This document shows positions 36,114 through 43,702 of a stretch of DNA of 64,000 nt, in pieces. The notes under the pieces are model-generated. The model had not been told where the DNA came from. It saw only the letters and a list, made by a program, of their open reading frames with translations, and made no database searches. A program made the translations under genes and the position numbers. The stretch covers positions 62,001-126,000 of the forward strand of contig CANJCB010000006.1 of assembly GCA_947473305.1 (NCBI GenBank), in the 5' to 3' direction. This stretch comes from Rhodospirillales bacterium (GTDB lineage Bacteria > Pseudomonadota > Alphaproteobacteria > ATCC43930 > CGMCC-115725). The first letter of the stretch is position 1; every line of letters begins with the position of its first letter.

Positions 36114-36950
36114 ATGACGGATGCCGCCGTTACTCAGGACGGAGCGCCTTTGCCCCTTATCGTCGAGCGGAACGGGCCGATTTTCCACATCGTCTTCAAT
36201 CGGCCGAAAAAGCGCAACGCTCTGACCTCCGAGATGTTCGGCCTTTTCGCCGAGGCCCTTGCCGAAGCCGAGCGCGACAGCTCCATCCATGTCGTGATCC
36301 TGCGCGCGGCCGGCCGCGATTTCTGCGCCGGTTTCGACCTGTCGCGGCTGCGGTCAGACGAATTTCACGAAGACCGGTTCAAGCGCGAAGAGGAGGACCT
36401 CTATAACCGGGGCTTGGCGCTGCGCAACCTCTCGAAGCCGACCATCGCATCGATCCAAGGCGGCTGCATCGCCGGCGGGCTGCTCTTCTCCCAGATGTGC
36501 GACCTCATCGTCGCCAGCGACGACGCCTATTTCTACAACCCGCTCGTCCGCATGGGCGGGGTGGCGCTGGAACTCCTGATGGAGCCCTGGGATCTCGGGA
36601 TCCGCCAGGCCAAGCGTTACCTCTTTACCGGCGACAAAATCCCCGCCGATGTCGCCTTGAAGCTCGGCATGATCACGGATCTGACGCCCCGGGCCTCGCT
36701 TGAAGCCACGACCCTGGAGATCGCCCAGAAGATCGCGGCCATGCCGCCGATGACGATGAGGCTCCTCAAGAAATCGATCAACCGCACCCAGGATCTGATG
36801 GGGATGCGCGCGTCGCTCGACTATCACTTCGCAGTGCATGAATTTGGTCACACCACCCAGGAATCGGCGAAGCTCCTCCACGAAGCGCGGGAGAAACGCT
36901 CGCTCAAGGAATACTTCGCCAAACGCGATACAGGAGACTTGAAGGAATGA
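36114..36950 (+). CDS. Enoyl-CoA hydratase/isomerase family protein
   Basis: 278-aa crotonase-fold protein. Landmarks are VFNRPKKRNALTSEMFGLF, LRAAGRDFCAGFDLSRL for the first oxyanion residue, and KPTIASIQGGCIAGGLLFSQMCDLIVASDDAYFYNPLVRMGGVALELL for the second oxyanion hole and catalytic region. The YFYNPLVRMGG variant differs from classical hydratases (FGLPE), so the reaction may be an isomerase or hydrolase type. ATG 36114 follows GAGAGGGATCGACCG. It overlaps the luciferase-like gene by 4 nt (ATGA) and heads a three-gene operon with that gene and a CoA ligase. Confidence 0.9.
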   Translation: MTDAAVTQDGAPLPLIVERNGPIFHIVFNRPKKRNALTSEMFGLFAEALAEAERDSSIHVVILRAAGRDFCAGFDLSRLRSDEFHEDRFKREEEDLYNRGLALRNLSKPTIASIQGGCIAGGLLFSQMCDLIVASDDAYFYNPLVRMGGVALELLMEPWDLGIRQAKRYLFTGDKIPADVALKLGMITDLTPRASLEATTLEIAQKIAAMPPMTMRLLKKSINRTQDLMGMRASLDYHFAVHEFGHTTQESAKLLHEAREKRSLKEYFAKRDTGDLKE

Positions 36951-37972
36951 GCGTCGAAGCTTCCCCCAACCGCAAGCCGATGGAATTCGGCTTCATGATG
37001 GGCGTGAGCCCGCGCGAGCCGATCCAGCGGTTCGGCCAACTCGCGGCGCTTGCCGAGGAGAAGGGCTTCAGCCAGGCCTGGATGGCCGATTCGCAGCTCT
37101 ATACCAAGGATCCCTGGACGGCGCTGGCGCTTGCCGCGACCATGACCAAGACCATCAAGCTGGGGCCTGGCGTCACCAATCCGGCGACCCGGCATGTCAC
37201 GGTGACCGCTTGCACCTCCGCCGCGCTCAACGAGGTCAGTGAAGGCCGTTGCGTCTTGGGTTTCGGATCGGGCGATGCCTCGATCTATCCCCTGGGCATG
37301 ACGGTGAAGGTCGATGACCTGCGCATCGCCATCGAGCGTATCCGCACGCTGTCCGAAGGCGGCAAGATCGATATCGACGGGCGCCAGGTCGGCGTTGCAA
37401 CCGCCAAGACCCGCGTGCCGATCTATCTCGCCGCGAGCCAGCCCCGCATGCTGCGTCTGGCCGGTGCGGTCGCCGACGGCGTCATCCTCATGGGCGCCGC
37501 CCAGCCGGAACTGACCCGCTGGCAGCTGGAGCATGTGGCCGCCGGCGCTGCCGAGGCCGGCCGCACTTTGGCCGATGTGCATGTGGACCTCTGGTTCACC
37601 CTGTCGCTGTCCGACGACAAGGCGAAGGCCCTCAACGACGTGCGGCCCTGGGCAGCGAGCCAGGCGCGCATGTTCGCCAAGTGGAAGGAACTGCCGGGCG
37701 GCCTCGACCGCTTCGTGCCGGATTTCAAGCATGCGGCCGAGGCTTACGATTTCTCGCGCCATCTGTCGCGCGCCGGCGAGCCTGAGCCGGTCTCCGACGA
37801 TTTCGTGCAATGGGTCGGCGTCGCGGGCTCGACCGAGGAAGCCGTGGAGAAGATCAAGCCGCTCCTGAAGCTCAAGGTCGACAGCATCACCTTCGCCCTT
37901 CTGCCGGGTGGCCGCGAGGCCCGCGTCCGGCAATACGGCGACGAATTGATCCCGCTCCTGCGCAAGGCTTGA
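36947..37972 (+). CDS. LLM-class flavin-dependent oxidoreductase
   Basis: 341-aa bacterial luciferase-like TIM-barrel protein. The N-terminal EFGFMMGVSPREPIQRFGQLAALAEEKGFSQAWMADSQLYTKDPWTALALAATMTKTIKLGPGVTNPATRHVTVTA pattern and GRCVLGFGSGDAS, then TRVPIYLAASQPRMLRLAGAVADGVILMGAA, are typical of the F420/FMN-dependent LLM family; the VIL-MG-A and RLAG segments bind the flavin. Similar in outline to F420-dependent methylene-THMPT reductase-like enzymes, so cofactor choice is open. It is coupled to the crotonase (ATGA) and 13 nt before the ligase. Confidence 0.88.
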   Translation: MSVEASPNRKPMEFGFMMGVSPREPIQRFGQLAALAEEKGFSQAWMADSQLYTKDPWTALALAATMTKTIKLGPGVTNPATRHVTVTACTSAALNEVSEGRCVLGFGSGDASIYPLGMTVKVDDLRIAIERIRTLSEGGKIDIDGRQVGVATAKTRVPIYLAASQPRMLRLAGAVADGVILMGAAQPELTRWQLEHVAAGAAEAGRTLADVHVDLWFTLSLSDDKAKALNDVRPWAASQARMFAKWKELPGGLDRFVPDFKHAAEAYDFSRHLSRAGEPEPVSDDFVQWVGVAGSTEEAVEKIKPLLKLKVDSITFALLPGGREARVRQYGDELIPLLRKA

Positions 37973-37985
37973 GGACTTAAGGCGA

Positions 37986-39290
37986 ATGGCGAAGATCTCC
38001 GATTTCGGCAATTGGAAGCGTGCCGCCGAACTTCTCGCGACGGAAGCGGCGCGCAACCCCTTCGTGCAGCGTCAGATCGAACGCTCTTCGACCAATGCGG
38101 CCGAGCTCTCGTCCGATCCCGACGCCTGGGCGAAGCTCGCCTTCGTCATGAAGGACGACATGATGGAGGATCAGCGGCTGAAGCCGCCTTTCGGCACGCG
38201 CTGCACTTTCGATGTGCCGGATCTGTCGATCATCGTCGAATCGAGCGGGACCACCGCCATGGGCAAGGAGGTGCATTGCATCACCAAGCCCGACTACGAC
38301 AAGACCATGGCCACCTGGGGCGTCTCCCTGAAGCAGATGGGGATCGGCCCGAAGGACATCATCGCCATGACCCTGCCTGTGGGCATGTCGGGCGGCGGGG
38401 TCAAGCATGTGGACGCCTATGTGGCCTTGGGCGCGAAGATGATGCGGCTCGCGAACCTCTCGACCCGCGCCAAGCTCGACGCCATGGCCTATTACGGGAC
38501 GACCGTCGCCATCGGGACGCCCTTCTATATCGACCGTCTCGGCGCCATCGCCGACGAGGCCGGAATCGACGTCTCCAAGCTCAAGGTCAGGAAGCTCATC
38601 GTCGCCACCCAGTCGGTGACCGTCGATTGGATCAAGGCGACGGAAGCGAAGTGGAACGCCAAGCTTTACGAGTGGTACGGCACCGCTTCGGGCATGATCG
38701 CCTTTTCCTGCGGGCAGGGCATGCTCAACGACAAGGGCGAGCGGGGCACGCTCCATTGGGATCCCGATTTCGAGTTGAACGAGATCCGCAACGAGGAGAC
38801 GGGCGAACTGGTCGAGGACGGCCAGCGCGGCGAGGTGATCGCCACCCCCATGGTCAGTGAGGCGGAGCCTTTGTTCCGCATCCGCACCCGCGACGAGGCA
38901 ACCTTCCGCGCTCCGGGCAAATGCGCCTGCGGTTCCCATTGGCCGGGGATCGAGGCGGGCACTGTGCGGCGGCTCGACGGTACCTTCAAGGTGAAGGGCG
39001 TCAATATCTGGCCGTCCCATTGCGAGGCGGTGATCTTCAGCCTGGGATTTGTTCGCGACTATCGTGTCCGCATCCATGCGAAGGGCGGCCGCGAAGCCAT
39101 GCAGCTCGATCTTTTGGCTGATGGTGCGAAGACGCCGCCAGATCTCGCCCACCAGCTGGGCGAAAAGCTCAGGCAGCAGACGGGCCTCGGTTTCGATGTG
39201 GTCGTGACCGAGGATTCCGCGGGCTGGCTGCACGAAACCACAGGCGAGATCGCGAAGCCCCGCCGCTGGGTCGACGAGCGCATGAAGTAA
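37986..39290 (+). CDS. PaaK-like AMP-binding carboxylate-CoA ligase
   Basis: 434 aa, close to phenylacetate-CoA ligase size. The phosphate-binding loop is IIVESSGTTAMGKEV. The adenine/ribose-binding blocks are YEWYGTASG, RIRTRDEATF and GTFKVKGVNIWPSHCEAVIF, with the C-terminal PaaK-type lid. CACGSHW is a conserved Cys pair of the PaaK group. It should activate an organic acid to its acyl-CoA. As third gene in the crotonase-LLM-ligase operon it may start or re-activate the pathway, but the substrate is unknown. A GC-rich hairpin follows the stop. Confidence 0.87.
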   Translation: MAKISDFGNWKRAAELLATEAARNPFVQRQIERSSTNAAELSSDPDAWAKLAFVMKDDMMEDQRLKPPFGTRCTFDVPDLSIIVESSGTTAMGKEVHCITKPDYDKTMATWGVSLKQMGIGPKDIIAMTLPVGMSGGGVKHVDAYVALGAKMMRLANLSTRAKLDAMAYYGTTVAIGTPFYIDRLGAIADEAGIDVSKLKVRKLIVATQSVTVDWIKATEAKWNAKLYEWYGTASGMIAFSCGQGMLNDKGERGTLHWDPDFELNEIRNEETGELVEDGQRGEVIATPMVSEAEPLFRIRTRDEATFRAPGKCACGSHWPGIEAGTVRRLDGTFKVKGVNIWPSHCEAVIFSLGFVRDYRVRIHAKGGREAMQLDLLADGAKTPPDLAHQLGEKLRQQTGLGFDVVVTEDSAGWLHETTGEIAKPRRWVDERMK

Positions 39291-39292
39291 AA

Positions 39293-39314
39293 AGGCCGGC
39301 TTTTCAGCCGGCCT
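39293..39314 (+). terminator. Hairpin after the ligase operon
   Basis: AGGCCGGCT (39293-39301) pairs perfectly with AGCCGGCCT (39306-39314) around a 4-nt TTTC loop. It begins 2 nt after the ligase stop. The downstream tract is CCCTAACTC, not a run of T, so intrinsic termination is uncertain. Confidence 0.45.
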
Positions 39315-39343
39315 CCCTAACTCTCTTCATCCCGGAAGAACTC

Positions 39344-39590
39344 TTAAGGTGTAAGACCCTTGAGGGTCTTCAATCGCGGGCCGAAGTAGTGGGCTTTCAC
39401 GAAGTCGGCAAGGTGGTGGAGCTGCTCATGGCTTGCATGGTTGAGCCACCCGTGCCGGGCGTCGTGAACCGAATGCTATTGTCGGTGAGCACCGTGTCCC
39501 CTTTGTCGGGCACGGCCGCAATCAGGTTCCTGAGGAAGTCGCCCCAGACCGCGGTGGTTGCTTCGCCATCAAAGTCCGGGATTAAACATC
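39344..39590 (-). pseudogene. IS481-type transposase 3' relic
   Basis: The 356-nt stretch 39291-39646 has no intact gene but holds a decayed transposase end on the minus strand. In one frame (about 39590-39430) it reads ATTAVWGDFLRNLIAAVP...VLTDNSIRFTTPG, matching the IS481 core around the second catalytic Asp (LTDN). In another frame it then reads SHEQLHHLADFVKAHYF and continues to KTLKGLTP and TAA at 39346-39344, matching the typical C-terminal SHEQLRTHLADF...ARRLKTLKGLTP. The segment between, including the catalytic Glu, is lost and the frame has shifted. No terminal inverted repeats are evident. It is a fossil, not a functional element. Confidence 0.75.
39353..39370. other. Perfect small hairpin inside the transposase relic
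   Basis: AAGACCC (39353-39359), TTGA loop, GGGTCTT (39364-39370). It coincides with the KTLKGL codons of the relic, so it may be chance rather than a terminator. Confidence 0.4.
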
Positions 39591-39646
39591 CAGGGCACCG
39601 TAGCGGACTCTTGCCAGACCCCTGCGGCATCGGACATAAGGGATTC

Positions 39647-40441
39647 ATGTCCCTGAGCAACGCGCCGATGATCGACTTCGTCCGCCTCGGTCGCGCCGAG
39701 CTCGCAAAGATGGCCGCCTGCGGACATGAGATCCTGGAGATCGAGCGTATCCTCGCCAAGACCGGGGTGAACGTGGTCGGCGAAACCCTGCAAGGGTCCG
39801 ATCTCTTTTACGAGTGGACCCACTATCCCGGCGGCGACGTCTACGATCCGGAGAGCCACGGCCAGTTCTTCTACCATGCCCATCCGGCCGGGGGGCGGTT
39901 GCCGGAGCACGGGCATTTTCATGCCTTCATGCGGCCTCGGGGCATGGAGTCGGGAACCGTGCCGCTCATGCTTCCGGAACTTGCTATCGCCGATGCGCCG
40001 TCCCAGCCGGACAGCCCGGTCATGGGTCCGGCCGCCCAGCCCAATCAGGGCAGCGACAACGACAAGCCCAGTCACCTTGTCGCCATCGGCATGGATGCCG
40101 CCGGCCGGCCGATCCGGCTTTTCACCACGAACCGCTGGGTCACCGGCGAGACCTGGTATGCCGCTCCCGACGTCATCGCCATGCTGGACCGCTTCGTGAT
40201 CGACCTGGCGCGGCCGTCCTGGGCGCTGAACCGGTGGATCACCGCCATGTTCGGCCTGTTTCGCCCGCAGATGGCGGAACTCGTCGCGGCGCGCGACGCG
40301 ACCATCATGCATTGGCGTCGCCGGCATCGCGGCAAGGTGCATGTCTTCGAGGATCGCCGGCTCGAAATCACCTCCTCTGTCGATATCGACATCGCGGCGC
40401 AACTTACCGCGGTCGAGCACGCGCTGAAGGCCGCCGCCTAA
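39647..40441 (+). CDS. Uncharacterised protein (DUF6969-like)
   Basis: 264 aa from ATG 39647; the open frame to the left is a run through the transposase relic. No signal peptide and no transmembrane segment. The middle carries a His-rich block, GQFFYHAHPAGGRLPEHGHFHAFMRPRG (about residues 74-101), with five His residues that could bind a metal. Further on, HLVAIGMDAAGRPIRLFTTNRWVTGETWYAA and FVIDLARPSWALNRWI are characteristic stretches that I recall from proteins labelled DUF6969 in Alpha- and Gammaproteobacteria. Function unknown. Its TAA overlaps the LysE stop by 4 nt, convergently. Confidence 0.75.
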   Translation: MSLSNAPMIDFVRLGRAELAKMAACGHEILEIERILAKTGVNVVGETLQGSDLFYEWTHYPGGDVYDPESHGQFFYHAHPAGGRLPEHGHFHAFMRPRGMESGTVPLMLPELAIADAPSQPDSPVMGPAAQPNQGSDNDKPSHLVAIGMDAAGRPIRLFTTNRWVTGETWYAAPDVIAMLDRFVIDLARPSWALNRWITAMFGLFRPQMAELVAARDATIMHWRRRHRGKVHVFEDRRLEITSSVDIDIAAQLTAVEHALKAAA

Positions 40442-41055
40442 CCTTCGAACCAGAGGCCCGCAATCGAGGCCGCCAGCAGGGCTGCCATCGCCAGGTTGAA
40501 AAGCCGCAACTGGGCCTCCGTCCTGAAGAATGTCGCCACCCCCGCGCCGATCCCCGCCCAAAGGCCGCTGGTGCCGATGCCGATCACCAGGAAGATCCCC
40601 GCCATGACGAGCACGGAAAGCGTCGTTTCCGGGCCGCTTCCGGCGGCATAGGTCGCCGCTCCGCTGACCGCCATGGCCCATCCCTTGGGGTGGAAAAGCG
40701 CCGCCTGAAGAAATGTAAGCGGCTGCATTCGCGCAGAAGTGGCCAGTCCGCTTCCAACCTTGGGTCGGGTCCGTGCGATCCTTATGGCGAGCCAGAGGAG
40801 ATAGGCGGCCGCGACCCATCGCAGCGCTTCATGCAGCGCGGGATGCGTGCTTATGGCCTCGCCACCCAGGAGCGCGATCACCGTCAGCATCGCGGAATAC
40901 CCGATCCCAATGCCGAAGATATGAGGGAGCGTGCGGGTGATTCCGAAGGTCGCGCCGGAGGAGGCGACCATCGCGTTGTTCGGCCCCGGCGTCGCGCAAG
41001 CGGCGATCGCAAAGCCTGTAACCGACGCCAGCCAGACGATACTCAGGGAGCCCAA
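40438..41055 (-). CDS. LysE-family amino acid exporter
   Basis: 205-aa inner-membrane exporter with about six hydrophobic helices. The N-terminal ATPGPNNAMVASSGATFGITRTLPHIFGIGIGYSAMLTVI contains the LysE/RhtB signature (TPGPNN...A....G...G....G...G). FLQAALFHPKGWAMAVSGA is the second conserved stretch (usually NPK; here HPK). Members export lysine, homoserine, threonine or related amino acids; the substrate is not determined. Its stop overlaps that of the DUF6969-like gene by 4 nt. Confidence 0.9.
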   Translation of the reverse strand: MGSLSIVWLASVTGFAIAACATPGPNNAMVASSGATFGITRTLPHIFGIGIGYSAMLTVIALLGGEAISTHPALHEALRWVAAAYLLWLAIRIARTRPKVGSGLATSARMQPLTFLQAALFHPKGWAMAVSGAATYAAGSGPETTLSVLVMAGIFLVIGIGTSGLWAGIGAGVATFFRTEAQLRLFNLAMAALLAASIAGLWFEG

Positions 41056-41099
41056 CTACCCCTCCGCCAGTCCCGTGACGCCGAGCGGCAAGAACAAAG

Positions 41100-41215
41100 A
41101 GCCCCTATGCGCCGTCACGATAAAATAGAGGGGCTGTTCTGTTGTTAAGGTTAACATCAATTATATCGAGATTCGCGCCACAATAAGCTCACATTTAATA
41201 CTAACTTAGGATGTT
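41100..41215. promoter_or_regulatory. AT-rich divergent control region with a hairpin and a near-CtrA half-site pair
   Basis: This is the only strongly AT-rich spot in the neighbourhood, between divergent lysE and the DUF2336 gene. AGCCCCT (41100-41106) can pair with AGGGGCT (41129-41135) across a 22-nt loop. TTAATACTAACTTAG at about 41194-41208 is TTAA-N7-TTAG, one base from the alphaproteobacterial CtrA consensus TTAA-N7-TTAA. GTTAAGGTTAAC also occurs just upstream. The promoter role is inferred. Confidence 0.35.
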
Positions 41216-41284
41216 CCGCCTGATGATTGCGCTATGGACGTGGCTTCAACAAGCGGGACCGACAGTCGCACGGGTGGCAATGGC

Positions 41285-42394
41285 ATGAGCGACAGCCTGA
41301 CCAAAGCCGATGTGAAGCGTCTCCTGAACGACCCCTCCGCGGCAGTTCGTGAAGAACTGGCCACGAAACTCGCCCGGCATTTCAATCGCGGGGAGCTCAC
41401 GGGGGCCGAACGAAAGCTTGCCGAGGATATTTTCCGGTCCCTGGCCCGACATGCCGCCGAACGTGTCCGGCGGGCGCTGTCGGAAAATCTCAAAGACAAT
41501 CCCGGCCTCCCGACCGACGTGGCCCTCACGCTGGCGCGAGATATCGATCGCGTCGCCTTGCCTATCCTGGAGTATTCCGTCGTTCTCAACGAAGCGGATC
41601 TTGTTGCGATCGTGCGCGATGCCGGCGTCAAGAAGCAGCTCGCCATCGCTCGCCGTAGGGCGGTATCCGCGGCGGTATCGGAGGCGCTGGTGGAGGCGGA
41701 TCACATCGAGGTCCTGTCGACCCTCCTGGACAATGAAGGGGCCGAGCTTCCTGAACTCCAGCTCATGAAGATGCTCGACCGCCACGAGACGGAAGATCTG
41801 GTGCAGATGCCCATGGCGCGGCGAGGCATTCTTCCGGTGACTGTTCTGGAGCGGCTCGTGGCGCAGGCCTCCGTGGAACTCAGCAAGCTGCTCATCGCGC
41901 GCCAGGACGTACCGCCGCGGCTGGCGAGCGTGCTCGCCATCCAGGTGCGGGAAGACGTGACGGTCGAACTGCTGCCGCCCGGAGCGCCTGCCAAAGATAT
42001 CGTCGCCTTCGTCGAGCATCTGCGCCGTTCCGGCCGGTGGAGTTCCTCCCTCTTGCTGAGGGCGATATGTTCTGGAGATGTCGCCTTCGCCGAAGTCGCC
42101 TTCTCCGTGCTCTCCGGCATTCCCCTGCGCAACGCGAAGCTTCTCTTCCACGACATAGGGCCGCTGGGCTTTCAGTCGCTATACGAGCGGTCGGGGATGG
42201 AACTGGCGCTCCTGCCCGTTTTCCGCACGGCGCTCCATGTGATTTTCGACGAGCCCTTCGAGGGCGGCGAGGATAAAAGGGATTGGTATCGGCGGCGCAC
42301 GATTCAGCGCGTGTTGCACCACTTCGAGCATCTTGGCGCCGGCGATCTCGACTATCTGGTGGAGAAAATCCTGGACGAGAGTGCGGCGCTTTAG
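41285..42394 (+). CDS. DUF2336 domain-containing protein
   Basis: 369 aa from ATG 41285 (SDSLTKADVKRLLNDPSAAVREELATKLARHF). An upstream ATG at 41234 adds 17 residues but has no SD. The whole protein consists of helical HEAT-like DUF2336 repeats: PSAAVREELATKL, AAERVRRALSENLKDNPGLP, IARRRAVSAAVSEALVEA, and so on. Short runs of LADDxA-like segments are typical. DUF2336 proteins are found almost only in Alphaproteobacteria and have no agreed function. A CtrA-like site upstream could place it in cell-cycle or motility control; this is conjecture. Confidence 0.8.
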   Translation: MSDSLTKADVKRLLNDPSAAVREELATKLARHFNRGELTGAERKLAEDIFRSLARHAAERVRRALSENLKDNPGLPTDVALTLARDIDRVALPILEYSVVLNEADLVAIVRDAGVKKQLAIARRRAVSAAVSEALVEADHIEVLSTLLDNEGAELPELQLMKMLDRHETEDLVQMPMARRGILPVTVLERLVAQASVELSKLLIARQDVPPRLASVLAIQVREDVTVELLPPGAPAKDIVAFVEHLRRSGRWSSSLLLRAICSGDVAFAEVAFSVLSGIPLRNAKLLFHDIGPLGFQSLYERSGMELALLPVFRTALHVIFDEPFEGGEDKRDWYRRRTIQRVLHHFEHLGAGDLDYLVEKILDESAAL

Positions 42395-42547
42395 AAGGCG
42401 CCGGCATATATCCCTCTGAATTCCTATTCGAGCTCGTTTCCAGGTGGACCAAAGCCTTGGGAAGGCTAGCGTGAATTCCAGCAAAAAGAATTGTCTTCTA
42501 GGGAAATCGCTGGCTTCCTATAGGAATAACTCCAGGGGGAAACAGCC

Positions 42548-43702
42548 GTGCAATTGCGCATGGACGGCATTTTCGAACTGCTTGATACAAAGGCTACCGG
42601 TCCAGGCGCTAAGATCGCGCGGCTTATCCATCAGGTCGGGATCGCGCTCGGCGTCGCGGCCATGGTGCTGGCGACCGAGCCTTCGATAGAGGCTCATGCG
42701 GGCCGCCTGATCGATGGGGTTTTCTGGACCGTCGCCGTCCTCTTCGCCGTGGAATATATCATGCGGCTCGCCATAGCGCCTTGGGCCCATTGGGCGCACC
42801 GGGGCGAGAGCTGGCTCGCGCGATGGCATTTCGCCAAGTCATTCTTCGGCTTGATCGATTTCGCCGGCACTTGGCCGCTGATCGCCCTGGCCGCCGGCAT
42901 GAATCCCGATCCAGCCCGGCTTTTCGGCGCACTCTGGCTGATCAAGCTGACACCCTATGCGGAGGGGCTCGATCTGGTCGGGCGGGTCCTCAAGACGGCG
43001 CGGGGACCTCTCCTCAGTCTCTTCCTCGGCTTTCTGATGGTGCTCCTCACGGCCGCAACCCTGGCCTATGTGCTGGAGGGAGAGGGGCAGCCTCAGGGCT
43101 TCGGTTCCATTCCGCTGGCGCTTTGGTGGGGCATCGTGACCCTGACCACCGTGGGCTATGGCGACGTGGTTCCGCAAACGGCGGCGGGCCGGATCCTGGC
43201 TGGTATGGTGATGGTGAGCGGCATCGGCGTCTTCGCCCTCTGGGCCGGCATCCTGGCGACCACCTTCTCGGACGAGATGCGGCGCCGCGCCTTTCTCAGG
43301 ACCTGGGACCTTGTCGCCCGCGTACCCTATTTCAACGGGCTGGGAGCGGGGATCATCGCCGATGTGGCCCGCCTTCTGAAAGTCTGGGATGTCGCGGCCG
43401 GGACGACGGTCATGCGGCGTGGCCAGCCGGGCGACTGCATGTATTTCATCGGATCGGGCGAGATATCGGTGAAGATCCAGCCCGAGCCGTTTCGACTGAA
43501 AGAGGGGGCCTTCTTCGGCGAGATCGCGCTTATCACCGGAGAACCGCGATCGGCGACCGCCGTCGCGGAAACCGACTGCCAACTGCTGGCGCTCGATATC
43601 GCCGATTTCCGCGAACTCGCGGCCCGGCATCCCGACCTCACCGCGGTGATCGATCAGGAGGCCAAGCGCCGCCAGGCCCAGTTCCAAAGCAGCGACGACT
43701 AG
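42548..43702 (+). CDS. Cyclic-nucleotide-gated K+ channel (MlotiK1-like)
   Basis: 384 aa. The N-terminal half contains transmembrane helices S1-S6, with the pore loop TLTTVGYGD and the selectivity filter TVGYGD at residues 201-206, and a long hydrophobic S6 following. The C-terminal residues about 285-375 form a cyclic-nucleotide-binding domain: GQPGDCMYFIGSGEISVKI, FFGEIALITGEPRSATAVAETDC, with the phosphate-binding FGEIAL...RSATA cassette. This is the MlotiK1 layout: six helices then a CNBD with a short linker. The start is GTG 42548, with CAGGGGGA about 8 nt upstream; ATG 42560 is possible. The stop overlaps that of MATE by 4 nt. Confidence 0.92.
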   Translation: MQLRMDGIFELLDTKATGPGAKIARLIHQVGIALGVAAMVLATEPSIEAHAGRLIDGVFWTVAVLFAVEYIMRLAIAPWAHWAHRGESWLARWHFAKSFFGLIDFAGTWPLIALAAGMNPDPARLFGALWLIKLTPYAEGLDLVGRVLKTARGPLLSLFLGFLMVLLTAATLAYVLEGEGQPQGFGSIPLALWWGIVTLTTVGYGDVVPQTAAGRILAGMVMVSGIGVFALWAGILATTFSDEMRRRAFLRTWDLVARVPYFNGLGAGIIADVARLLKVWDVAAGTTVMRRGQPGDCMYFIGSGEISVKIQPEPFRLKEGAFFGEIALITGEPRSATAVAETDCQLLALDIADFRELAARHPDLTAVIDQEAKRRQAQFQSSDD

